From Siphonodentalium dalli (Eukaryota; Mollusca; Scaphopoda; Gadilida; Siphonodentaliidae): a stretch of 64,000 nt of DNA. The notes beneath the pieces are model-generated. The model saw only the letters and a program-made list of their open reading frames with translations. It ran no database searches and was not told the DNA's origin. The stretch lies in NCBI GenBank assembly GCA_032622095.1, contig CP136066.1, positions 147,465,559-147,529,558 on the forward strand. The letters are read 5' to 3'. Both the position numbers and the translations under genes were made by a program. This document shows, in pieces, positions 31,972 to 43,205 of this stretch. Numbering within the stretch: position 1 is the stretch's first letter; every line of letters starts with the position of its first letter.

Positions 31972-34763
31972 CTAGCAGGGTTACCCGGCGTTGCCCAGGT
32001 TAATATATACTGTGGATATTTGTTGGGAATATAGAATGTTCTTGCTTAAAGTGTTATACGTGTTCTCATAACTTGTATATTCAAATAGCATCACAAAACA
32101 TGATTATTACAGTCATGGAATATAAGTAGTGGCTCACCTTGTCAATTGTTATTCTGTTTATCGCGATTAATCCGTTCCACCAATAATGAAGTATTTATTT
32201 ATTTACAACTGCGTATACATTAGACGTTATAATATGATACATGAACATCATAAACAGATTAGTTCGATAAAAGATGATAATTGGGTTTTACATATTGAGA
32301 TGTATCAATCAATCTAGTGGGTTGGACTAAGATCTCGAGGACACCTGGCTAAAATATCTCCATGAAGATACAGATGTTTCAAAGAAATTTCCAGGTGCTC
32401 CTCTGTTCATGGTGCTATATATTGGCTAAATATTCTTAGTTTAAATGAAATGTTGCTGCGCATATATATCAGCTACATGTGACAGGCGCAGAGCGAGATT
32501 TTGAGTTGTTTATGTCAGTCGATGAGTCTGTACTAAAACCCTTGTCAGATGTCAGTATTGGTAGGATCCTGAAAAGTCTTGTGCTACTAACTGCGTTTTC
32601 TTGTATATCAGAAGAAACTATATTTGACTGCACACTGTGACCACTATTTTTGAACAGGCCTTCCATATCTCTTGACAAATTGTAACTTTTTGTGGAAACT
32701 GTATTGAATGGAACAGACTAAATTTTGTTATTATATATATGCAATCCTCTGACGGTTCGAGGTCTCTCAGTTTGCACGAATATATGTATCTCTTCAATAG
32801 AATGATAAATATACGTTTAATGCTTCTTCTAGTTATCTCTTTTTGTTAGCTCATTGTGTGAATGCCTTGATTGCCATTCCCATATAAATATGACTGTTAA
32901 GAAGATAAAATTGTTCAAGTGACTTATGTGAGTCACCATATGTCGGGATTGTGAAATGTGAACGCCCAACTACTTAAAATGATATGGAGATGGCCTGGTG
33001 ACTGTATATAACTTATATGTGGATATCGGCGAATAGCAATCTTATCAATGATAGTGCATATCCGCTCGCCATCCGTGACGCAAACGATGCCAAATTTAAT
33101 TTAATTCATGGTATATCATTAGAGAAAAACGTGTATGAATTTGGTGGAATTTGGTTTATTAAATCAATTGTTGATGCAACGCTGACTCGAACAACGCATT
33201 TTGCGAAGGTGATTATGTATTCGTTTGGTGGAAATCAGCGACAAAACTATTTCACCATAATTTTTGTATTTCCCCTCCCACCAAAATGTTAACCCGCACC
33301 ATTATCTTCCTTGTAAAAAGTTACCCCTCTTAGAACTCCTTGGTGCCATCTCGATTGTACCACGTGAAGTTACATATAGAACGCACACAGACAGACAAAA
33401 AGACAGACAGACAGCACGATTTTATTTCGTGTATCATTTGAGAAGAATGTGTCTGAATTTGATGGTAATTGGTACAAAAAATATTTTGTATCAATTGCGG
33501 TGACCCTCCCGTCACTATTTCGGACTCAAGCTGCACACACTAAGACTCATTAGAGATTAGAGATGCATATATATGAAATTGGTGAAAATTGGCGAGTCTA
33601 CAAATTCGTATCAAATTTAAGGTCCCCATATCTCTCACCCATAGGGTACCAATTTGGTGTATCTAAACCACACGATAAGACTCCTCGTATCACGGAGAAG
33701 AATATGTATCAATCTGGTGGAAATCGGCACTAAACATATAGATATAATTGTTTGTGTCCCTCTCATCTCTATACATCACTGACTCGAATGGCCCCTCTTG
33801 TGACATCCTTAAACCACACGATTACACTTCTGATATCATGGAGATGATTGTTTATAAGTTTGGTGATAATCGGCGACTAAACAATTTTTTTTATCAAATT
33901 TGGTGCCAATCCCTCCCCTCTCCATCTCTCACCCAAACAGCTCCACTATGACGTCTTTAAATCACGATTAGATTCCTCGTATCATGGATAAGAACGTGTA
34001 TCAATTTGGTGGAAACTGGCGATAAAAAAAATTGTGCATCAATTTTGGTGCCCCTGTCCCTTTCAATGCAACCCTGGCTCGAATGAGGCCGCATTTGACT
34101 GATAAAAGCCACAACATTAGACTCCTCATACCATGGGGATGATTTTGTATAAGTGTGGTGGCAATCGCCGACTTATTATCAAATTTAGTGCCCACCCCCT
34201 CCCAATCTCTCATTCAAAAACAACAATTTGGCGTTGTTAAATCGCACAATTAGATTCCTTGTATCATATATATCAATTTGGTGGAAATTGGCGCTAAAAT
34301 AAGTTTTATCAATTTTGGTGCCCCTCTCCCCGTCCGTTCATCCCTGTCTCAAATGACGCCACTTTTGACATATTTAAACCACACCGTTCGATTCTTCATA
34401 TCATGGGGATGATTATATGTAAGTTTCGTGGCAATCGGCGACAGAAAAAAAATCTGCCCCCCCCCCCTTCCGGGCACCCCTGACGCGAACGGCGCGACTT
34501 TTGCCATATTTAAACCACGCCATTAGATTCCTCATACTATGGGGATGATTATATATAAGTTTGGTGGCATTCGGCAACAAAAAATTTTCTGCCCCTGACA
34601 ACAACGGCGTCACTTTAGAAAATTCTAACCCCGACCATTATCTTTCTCGTAAAAAGCTACTCCTAGTAGACCCCTTTGGCATCATCTAGATGGTCCCCTG
34701 TGAATTTCTATAGAACACAGACAGACAGACAGACAGACAGACATTCGCAAATATAGATATAGA
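31972..34763 (-). mobile_element. Non-autonomous Helitron, complete
   Basis: 2792 bp read on the minus strand: 5' TCTATATCTATATTTGCG, and at the 3' end an imperfect stem (ACCTGGGC/GCCGGGT) followed 7 bases later by CTAG, inserted between A and T. These are the defining features of Helitrons, the rolling-circle transposons. The target is a family G block whose uninterrupted copies near 29007 and 30633 read straight through the junction, so there is no target duplication. The interior has a (GTCT)n run next to the 5' end, a second such run near 33385 with the same flanking sequence, and diverged repeats of about 200-300 bp between (33.0-34.7 kb). No Rep/helicase frame was seen. Confidence 0.88.
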
Positions 34764-35289
34764 TTCATCTGGAGGGGTGCTCAATAAATATAAGCAGATG
34801 ACAGACACACTAACAGATAAATCAAGTACAGAAGGATTCGTTGGAATTGGTTAGAAAATAAGTTCAACAAAACGGCCTATAAAATTAAAATATATAATAA
34901 GGACATTGACACAGTCGTATTACATGTAATGAAATATCTTCAAATGCCCCATTAATATATTATTATCGGGAGACAAAATTCAGAAATGGGCAAAAAGATG
35001 GTCAAACCGTGAATGAACCATGCTGGTCCCAGAAGGACATTGTAAGTCATTGATCTAAAATACAATCATGCCGTTTCATTAACAGAGCATGGAGGCACTA
35101 CACAGTAAATTGACATGCCTGCTGCACACATCTAACTTTTTATTTATGAGGAGTACCATCGTTTGCAATATTTGAATCCAATAGAGAATAAGGGTATCAA
35201 AGAATCCATGTAAATTGTTTATTAACCTATTCACTATATAATGGATTCTCCCATTAAGTTCTTTATACAGTGGAAAGATCTATATATTC
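34764..35289. repeat. Remnants of family G sequence
   Basis: Begins with the part of the G block displaced by the Helitron (TTCATCTGGAGGGGTGC), and near 35225 has another inverted G fragment (CCTATTCACTATATAATGG). Otherwise featureless AT-rich DNA up to the LINE 5' region. Confidence 0.5.
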
Positions 35290-35315
35290 CTCATATACAG
35301 GGATTTTCAGAAAAC

Positions 35316-35366
35316 CTCCAACTTCAATTTTACTCCAACTTCAATTTTACTCCAACTTCAATTTTA
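35316..35366 (+). repeat. Three perfect 17 bp repeats at the LINE 5' region
   Basis: CTCCAACTTCAATTTTA occurs three times head to tail at 35316, 35333 and 35350, about 45 bases before the ORF1 ATG at 35410. Repeats here could be part of an internal promoter, by analogy with other LINE 5' regions; this is inference. Confidence 0.85.
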
Positions 35367-35409
35367 AACAACTTTGTCACCGAATTTTACCAGTACAGTT
35401 ATAAGCAAA

Positions 35410-36766
35410 ATGGATCCAATAACAGAAAATCCCATGTATATCGCGTTAGAGAACAAATTTGATAACTTACTACAAGAAATGGCCGAATTGCGGAAATCGC
35501 ACGATAAAGCAACGGCAACGCAAGCGGAATTACTCGCAAATCTCACAAAACAAATCGGAAAGAAAGACTCAGAAAAAAAGGAAGAAAAGAAGAAGACGAC
35601 GAACAACAAAGGAAAGGGTAAGCTTATTAAACCCAAACGCACCAGCACCAAACCCAGCACTCTCCCGGATTTTCAACCTTCAACGAGTGATATTGCCTTC
35701 ACACCAGCCACCCCAACCTTCAATTCTGGAAATACATCCCCTTTGCTATCGCCTACAAGTAGGACTTCATCTCCCAAAGACAATACGAGCATGGATTATA
35801 CAAAACAAGCCTCTGATTCCTTTGCTATCATTAATAAGGAAGATGCCAACCCTATCCCATGGAATCTTAAAACTAATAACAAACGAACAAAGAGGAAATT
35901 GGACAATGAATTCGAAAGCAACAGCAAAAACCCACGATACAACAATTACCAGCACAGTCAAAGCCAGAGTCAAAGATTATCCCTTACAACAGGTCAACCA
36001 ATCCAAAAACTAACTCTATTTGCCGAAAATGCAACATCCGAGATGAAAAATAGCCCATTTTTTCTTTAAAAAATCGTGAAAGATCAAAACTTTGAAATTC
36101 AACTAACAAAAAGTGGAAACCTATTAATATAGCCAAGCGACATAAAGACAAAATTATATTTCATGAATCAGGCTTCCAGGGACCACCCCATCCTTTCTAA
36201 AGTTACATTCCGCCCAACAAGAGGAAAAAGGGAATCACCTACTAACCGACATGTGGTAATATGCGGGGTCAACCCAGAAATCCCAATTGAGGAAATTCAA
36301 GTATGAAGCTAAAAGAATGCACTCTGCCAAGTACGATGATGCCCCAACACGTAAAATTAAAGTAACATGCCCGGATGAACCCAGCAAAGAAAGAATGCTA
36401 AAGGGGGTCCAACTTGGCGCCTATAAAAACTGGTTCAAAGTAATGGAATACCAACCCCCAGCTCACATCACTCAATGCCTGAGGTGCTTCGGCTATCGAC
36501 ACAAAGTAGTCGGGTGCACAGCAGACAAGGAGTTATGCAAGAAATGCGCAGAACAGCATAATTATAAAACCTGCGAGTCGACAATAAGGAAATGTATTAA
36601 CTGCGATGGGGACCATCCAGCCTCCTTCAAGGGATGTATAGCATATAAAGTAGAAGCAGAAATAAAGGAGAAAAGAAAGCTGACATACGCCGCCGTGGCA
36701 AAGAAACCAGTAGAAACAAGTGAAGCCATATCAGATTCGCCGCCACAATCGTGGAATGCCTTATAG
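35410..36766 (+). pseudogene. LINE ORF1 (gag-like nucleic-acid-binding protein), broken
   Basis: ATG at 35410 with A at -3. The first part, 35410-36069 (219 codons), is rich in K, N and S and has a basic EKKKTTNNKGKGK stretch. It then meets stops. Recognisable ORF1 sequence resumes in other frames (for example TNRHVVICGVNPEIP) and in 36287-36766, which carries three zinc knuckles: CLRC with H and C in CX2CX4HX4C spacing, CKKC in CX2CX3HX4C spacing and CINC in CX2CX3HX6C spacing. In active elements ORF1 binds the element RNA. At least two stops and frame changes in 36070-36300 make this non-functional. Confidence 0.85.
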
Positions 36767-36967
36767 AAGTCAAAACTTGTAATGATAGCAACGCTATTCT
36801 ACAAAAAGTAACAGAAAAAGTAAGCCAACATTTCAAAACAAATATCCACAGTTCCTGTGTAAGAGATTACACCCGTGAAATAAACAAAATAAACCAGAAC
36901 TAAAGATTAATTATTCTTCTCAAAACAATATCTACATTCAACAATATTTACATTCAACAGTCAAATA

Positions 36968-37665
36968 ATGGAAGATTTAAAAATATCTCATATCAATATT
37001 AATGGCCTCAGAGGTCACAAACAAGAAATAATAGAATATATCGAAGATTACAAACCACATATAATAGCACTTAACGAAACAAAATTAGACCATAAATCAA
37101 AAATCCGTTTTCCAGGATTTAACGTAATACGAAAAGATCGAAATTGCCACGGCGGAGGTGTTGCCTTCCTTATCCAACACGGCCTAAAATACAAACTTGT
37201 AGAAAATATCGCACCTATTGATAATGATGGAAATGTTATTAATGATGAAGTTATTGCTATAGATATCACTATTGACAACAAAAAAGTCACCATTATCTCC
37301 CTGTACTACCCTCCACAAATTACCTCTTCACCCAATCTAGAAACACTTAAATTCTTTAAAACAAGAAATAAACAATGTATATTTTTAGGCGACTTCAACG
37401 CCAAACATCAAATTTTTAATAGCAAAGCAACAAACAAACATGGAGACATCCTATTTGATATTAAAAAAGAATTAGAGCTTATTCACTTAAACGATGCTGG
37501 TGAGCCTACCCATTGTTCAACTCTAACAAGGGTATGGGATGTAATAGATCATGCGTTCGCTACAAAGGAAGCTGCCAAACTCTGCATCGAAACTACCATA
37601 GGTGCTGATGTTGGAAGCGACCACCTCCCGCTCGAACTAAAAATAATAAAAGGTCGCAGACCACA
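36968..37665 (+). pseudogene. LINE ORF2, endonuclease part, cut off by an insertion
   Basis: ATG at 36968. About 233 codons of APE-type endonuclease: an early HININGL motif, ALNETKL with the metal-binding Glu, GGGVAFLI, GDFNAK and GSDHLPLEL at the end, so all hallmark residues are present. This domain nicks target DNA to prime reverse transcription. The frame runs into the Helentron-like element at 37666 and stops inside it at 37685-37687. The RT part resumes after 38605. Confidence 0.88.
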
Positions 37666-38605
37666 TGTCCCCCGACTCGAGTGGTAAACTTCATGATTGG
37701 AATTGTTAGAAGGATACTATTTGCAACAATGTTATACAGTATATAGATGTTGCAAACCACCGCAAAATTTCTTGGACAAAACAACCCGATGAACAAACGC
37801 ATGCAAACGCGAAAAAATGATATTTTTGTATTACCTATATAGATTTTGCATATCACCAACATGTTAGGAACAATATCCCAAAGTTTCAAATCTCTACATT
37901 TAAAACTGTAGGTGGAGTTGATTACACCATGAAGGTACCCAATCTCATCCAAAAGGCAAAAATGTTCCAAATTTTCTAAGTCGAAAACCCCCCAAAAATA
38001 TGGAAAAAATGATATTTTTGATTAGCTATATAGATGTTGCAAATCACCAACATGTTAGGAACAATATCCCAGAGTTTCAAATCTCTACATTTAAAACTGT
38101 AGGAGGAGTTGATTACACCATGAAGGTACCCAATCTCATCCAAAAGGCAAAAATGTTCCAAATTTTCTAAGTCGAAAACCCCCCCAAAAAATATGGAAAA
38201 AATGATATTTTTGATTAGCTATATAGATGTTGCAAATCACCAACATGTTAGGAACAATATCCCAGAGTTTCAAATCTCTACATTTAAAACTGTAGGAGGA
38301 GTTGATTACACCATGAAGGTACCCAATCTCATCCAAAAGGCAAAAATGTTCCAAATTTTCTAAGTCGAAAACCCCCCCAAAAATAAGAAAAAATTTATAT
38401 TTTTGATTAGCTATATAGATGTTGCAAATCACCAACATGCTAGGAACAATATCCCAGAGTTTCAAATCTCTACGTTTAAAACTGTAGGAGGAGTTGATTA
38501 CACCATGAAGGTACCCAATCTCGGACGCACGGACGGACGGACGCACGGACGGACGGACGGACGAGGGTCATTTCTATAGTCCTCCGACGGAAACGTCGGG
38601 GGACA
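37666..38605 (+). mobile_element. Helentron-like (pearl-like) element with tandem core
   Basis: 940 bp. Outer ends TGTCCCCCGAC and GTCGGGGGACA are inverse to each other. The core is about 3.8 copies of a 191-193 bp repeat (frame marks near 37811, 38003, 38196 and 38387), followed by an (ACGG)n-type run at 38523-38563 and a terminal stem (CCTCCGACG with CGTCGGGGG). Tandem core, ACGG tetranucleotide and end hairpin is the organisation known for the bivalve pearl family and Helentrons. ACA flanks both sides (37663-37665, 38606-38608), but excising one ACA leaves the ORF2 frame off by one, so the true boundary is uncertain. It interrupts the LINE ORF2. Confidence 0.75.
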
Positions 38606-40614
38606 ACAAAATTCAAAAGCAGCAAAGCAAAAGTCAAACTAAGAAGAAATATAGGTAAAGCCGACTGGCAAACATTCAAGCAAGAAATCATTTCAAACCT
38701 GTCAAACTCTGACTTAAATTCACCCAGAGCTCTAGAATTAGCTGCAATAAATATATCGGAAACACTTAACAACGCACTTAACTTAGCACGCCCCAAAAAA
38801 GAGGTAAAATCTCATACGTGGAGGGTGTCCAGAGATACACTGAATCTTATAAGGTTCAAAAGGAAAATACGGAGACTCTCAGCGAAGAACCCCCATGACA
38901 ATGAATATAAAACACTGTATAATAACCTCAATAGACAAGTTAAACAAAAAATCAAAGAAGAAAAAAATGAATCCTGGAAAAAAATAACAACCAGTCTTAA
39001 TGACCAAAACATGGATAGAAAATTCTGGCAAACATTCAAAACGCTTACGGGCCAAGGGAACAATGCAACATCAGATAATTCTAAATCACTAACTGACCAA
39101 AATGGAAAAAAATCTGACAATGACCAAGAAAAAGCCCAATTCTTCGCAGAGAGTCTACGCAAAATCCACACCACCCATGAAGGCGATATATTTAACAAAC
39201 GTTTTAAACGTTTCGTCAACGATTATATCGATGACAACTCAGAAATCTTCGCACCACTGCTAAAACATAAAGTCGAACCAGGCGACGACGATCTCCTAAT
39301 GACCGAAATCGATTTAGAAGAAGTGAGAAGGAATCTGAACCGGGGAAAACCTAACAAAGCACCCGGTGACGATGATATCACGTACGGCGTAATTAGACAG
39401 GCGCCGAACGAGCTATTTATACGCCTTACTAACCTATATAACAAATGCCTGAGACTGGGTTACTTCCCCAAAACATGGAAAACTGCAATCGGGACAATGA
39501 TTCCTAAACCCGGCAAGGACCATACTATTCCAACCAACTATAGGCCCATCAGCTTATTAAAATGCACTGGCAAACTTTTTGAGAGGATTATTAGCACACG
39601 TATAAAGACTCATTTAGAGAGCATTAATTTTTTCAACAAACATCAACGGGCTTATAGGAGCGGGAAAGAGGGCATAGAACATGTATATCGATTAACGGAA
39701 GATATCAGAACGGCAATAAGCAGACGCTGGGAAACTGGGGCCATATTCCTCAACGTTGAAAAAGCTTTTGATTCTGTATGGCACAATGGACTCAGATACA
39801 AACTCAGAACACGCACAGAACTACCACAAAAAATAGTTCTATCATCGTTCTTAACACACAGAAACATAGCAGTTAAAATAAATGATGAAATTTCCGAAAC
39901 AGTCAATCTTAAAGCCGGCACCCCCAGTCCTCTCCTTTTTTTAATCTACGTAAACGATATACCTTTAGAGTCTACACATAATGTACAAGCTTCACAATTT
40001 GCAGACGACCTGGGCATATGGACACTAGCAAAAGGAAATAAATTAATTGAACTTAGACTGCAAAAACAACTCACAGAACTTGAAAAATGGTGTTCCAAAT
40101 GGAGAATAAAACTAAATGCAAATAAAACACAGTTGGTAGTATTTGGGAACCTAATTCATAGATCAGAGCCAAAACTCACGCTATTTAACGAACCAATAAA
40201 ACAAAATAAAGAAGCAACTCTACTAGGATTCACTCTAGACGAGAACTTCAGACTTAACAAGCATATTAAGAATATTTCAACTAAAGCTTTACAAAGAACC
40301 GCACTCCTAACCCAAGCACCCTAATCAAATTATATAAACAATTCATTCGCCCAGTCTTGGAATACGGGGCAATAGTTACTTCAAAATGCAGTCAAACAAA
40401 CCTATGCAGAATGCAGCGGGCACAAAATGAAGCACTTAGAAGAGCCCTTTTCGAAATAAGGTCAACACCCATTTCTGCCCTTCATTTGACTGCAGACGTC
40501 CCATACATAAAACAAAGGCTACAAGAACTGGCGGACCTAACTTTAACCCGTATCAGTAACTCCAGTCTCATAACCGAACTAAATCTAAGAAAGTTACTCC
40601 TCAACAAGGACTAA
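38606..40614 (+). pseudogene. LINE ORF2, reverse transcriptase part, broken
   Basis: Continues ORF2 after the insertion. The upstream linker (KADWQTFKQEI) reads through into the long frame 38825-40324. RT blocks include NYRPISLLKCTGKLFER, HQRAYRSGKEG, AFDSVWHNG, SPLLFLIYVNDI and FADDLGIW. Lesions: the first catalytic Asp of motif A is Asn (FLNVEKAFD); the usual QG-containing motif before SPLLF is missing, leaving AGTPSPLLF; and a frameshift near 40316 puts the C-terminal part (40357-40614) in another frame. The enzyme would be dead even without the 940 bp insertion. Confidence 0.88.
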
Positions 40615-41660
40615 CCACCTAACACCTATTATTACTGAACTTGTATTTAGTGAATATATGCATATTATTACATTGACTAACACCAAAATCAAAACATAGG
40701 TTAGCGGGCGCAAGCCCTAGATGACTCCTTGGGCGCTGATGAATGTCCTCGGGCGGTGTAGATACGCTTGTCGTGGCCGTAGTATAAGTCATCGAATAAT
40801 TATCTCCTACAAACCTAACTAACACTCATTGTATACCGGCATTCGCCAATATTGACAACATGTACACCATTATATTGACTAACACCAAAATCAAAACATA
40901 AGTTATCGGGCTCATGCCCTAGATGGCTCCTTGGGCGCTGATGAATGTCCTTGGGCGGCAATATACGCTTGTCGTGCCGTAGTATAAGCCGTCGAATAAT
41001 TATCTCCTCCAAAATCAACTAACATTACTTAATTGACAACACTTAATTCCTTTACAGAAATTGTGTATATATATTCATTATTTTTACAAAATCTATTAAA
41101 AACAACCCAAAAAAAAAATCACAAAAACCAAAAAAAAAATCACTATATATATATACATTCACATATACCATTGTCTACCATCTTACATATTTTTTCAACA
41201 AATAAACTACAACAAGAACAAGAAGATGATATTTCACTTACGCCCGCGCCCTGGGAACCCATTCAAATTCAAATTGGGGGAAAACGCAATCATTTCTATA
41301 ACAGGCACTACCCGCCATCCGTATAATTACTAATTACAAATTCACTTTCAGAAGCTAGCGCTCATGTCATACACATTCCACTCACCTAACAACACCAACC
41401 AAGCGGGATCCGGCTTGAAAACCGACCCAGCACTAGCTTGGGGTGGGGTGCAGGAACTACAGACCCATAAGTGGTCATAGCTCTCAACGAGTTAGGAGCG
41501 GCATATACCAAAATATGCTCGTCCCGCTTGCCGCTCTGACATTTCTTCGGGAGCAGGACAGCTCACGGCTCAAGAACACACTGACATGTACTAAATGTAT
41601 ACATAATTTTAACAAAATAAAGAAATTACTAAAACAAATATAAAACCAAAAAAAAAAATT
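40615..41660 (+). repeat. LINE 3' region with duplicated block
   Basis: Two diverged copies about 200 bp apart share CACCAAAATCAAAACATA, GCCCTAGATG, TTGGGCGCTGATGAATGTCC and CGAATAATTATCTCCT. Further on are GC-richer stretches (41390-41570), then AATAAAG and an A-run at about 41645-41660. No ORF. Confidence 0.65.
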
Positions 41661-42349
41661 GAATGTAATCATATATATCTCTGTACAAAACCATTCACAT
41701 ATATTGTCAACAATTAAAGTCTATCTTGTACATTATCAATCAGATTTACTTCATTTATCGAAACCCAATAACTCTGCACATAAAATTGTCAGAGTCTTCA
41801 CTTACGCCCGTGCTATGTGATGTAGGGCGGTCCATACAGAAACAACGAAATATCCAAAACATACTGTCTCTGCGAATTTGGCTATAGCAGAATCGCGGTA
41901 TGATAGCGGATTGAATCACATTGAATCACACGCTCTGCCTTGCGGTTGTTTTTTAAATAACTAACAAACTAACACTATTTAAAATTATAACACGGGCCCC
42001 GCTCTTTTTTCAGCGCACCATATGACACGCTCAGCTCAACCATATATTAAAGGGACCCACTGGGACACCCCTCACACCCCATATTAAAGCTCGTGGGTTC
42101 TTCCCCAAATAATCCATCCAATCAATTCAATCAAAGAGATAACATTAATTCAATTGTGTCCGCTTTTGCAGTGTTCAGACATGACTATTTTCTGTGTGCT
42201 ATATCTCCAACATCAACAAACCGTGGGGTGAAGGAGAAGATCACTCGATCTTTTCGACCATCCCGGGCGCGAACCCATCTACTCACTTTATATTTTCAGA
42301 AAATATAAAGACACCAAGCGATCTAGAATGGGCTCAACCTTGGTTTTGG
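41661..42349. other. Intronic DNA, unassigned
   Basis: Follows the LINE A-run. Contains one phrase resembling the LINE 3' region (TTACGCCCGTGC near 41803), so a second LINE fragment is possible. No other signal. Confidence 0.4.
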
Positions 42350-43205
42350 CCCATTGTATGTATATTTTGAAATTCCATGTCAAAAATCCCCTATATCCTT
42401 GCACCAGAGAATAGTGCTGGGTGGTCATATTGGGCTATAAAATTACCGCCATGTCAAAATAAACCTATTTCCTTCAAATAGGCTATCAAATTACCGACGT
42501 AATTTGAAAATGCCTCGAAATATTCCAAAAATATTCTCTGATAAATAGAGGATGCAGGGTGTGCCGATGGATTAACATTTAAAATCCAAGATGGCTGCTG
42601 TCGGCCACGCTTTTTAATGAATTTTGAAAATAATTGATGGCTCCCATCTTAAGTTTACCCCAAAGATAAAAAAAAAAGTTTAGTAATGATTGGATGAGGG
42701 ATGTGGCCTGTAGGGTGTGCCAAATGTTTTAGTCAAGCAAAGAGTAAAATAAGAGATGGCCACTGGCAGCCATGTTTTTCAACAATTTTTGAAAAAATAG
42801 ATGGCTCCCATCTGGAGGTCACTCTGAAGATACACATAAAGTTTGGTGATGATCAGACTAGGGATGTTGTATGTACTCATGCAAAGAACAAAATACAAGA
42901 TGGTGGCTGGTGGCCATGTTTTTCATAAATGTGAGCTGCATGGTGTGCCGATGGATTCCAATTTGAAATCCAAGATGGCTGCTGGTGGCCATGTTTTTTA
43001 ACGAATTAGGGACAAAATTGATGGCTTCCATCTAGAGATCAGGTCAACCCAAAGATTCATATGAAATTTGGTGATGATCAGACAAGGGATGTGGCCTGTA
43101 AGGTGTGCCAAAGGGAATTGTTGAGAGATCCACGCACGGATGGATGACGGACGGCAACCCATGACAATAGCTCAAACTTTACTTTGTCAAGTTGAGCTAA
43201 AAATT
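42350..43205 (+). mobile_element. Family K Helentron-like element with tandem core
   Basis: Diverged tandem units (about 150-200 bp) each carrying AAGATGGC.GCTGG..GCCA and GATGGCTCCCATCT-type blocks, then GGTGTGCCAAAGGGAATTGT, a GACGGA/GATGGA run (about 43135-43155), and an end stem TAGCTCAA with TTGAGCTA. The 12.2 kb fragment shares the last part. Same plan as the 37.7 kb element but unrelated sequence. Confidence 0.6.

Larger units (their letters stand above)
35290..41660 (+). mobile_element. Jockey-like LINE, decayed and interrupted
   Basis: Non-LTR retrotransposon antisense to the host gene. In order: a 5' region with three exact 17 bp repeats (35316-35366); ORF1 with zinc knuckles, broken by stops; ORF2 with an apurinic-type endonuclease and a reverse transcriptase, split by a 940 bp DNA element; a 3' region with a diverged approximately 200 bp duplication (40665-40815 and 40865-41015); and an A-rich end near 41660 after AATAAAG. 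Zinc-knuckle ORF1 plus APE plus RT is the Jockey/CR1 plan. Exact 5' and 3' ends and TSDs were not resolved. The element is inactive (see ORF entries). Confidence 0.85.

Noticed and set aside
35459-36013. 184-residue frame overlapping LINE ORF1
   Set aside because: Shadow of ORF1 in another frame; lysine-rich because of A-rich codons.
37593-38546. Minus-strand repeated peptides (LLDEIGYLHGVINS...) as a gene
   Set aside because: They arise from the 192 bp tandem core of the inserted element; each is broken by stops and frame changes.
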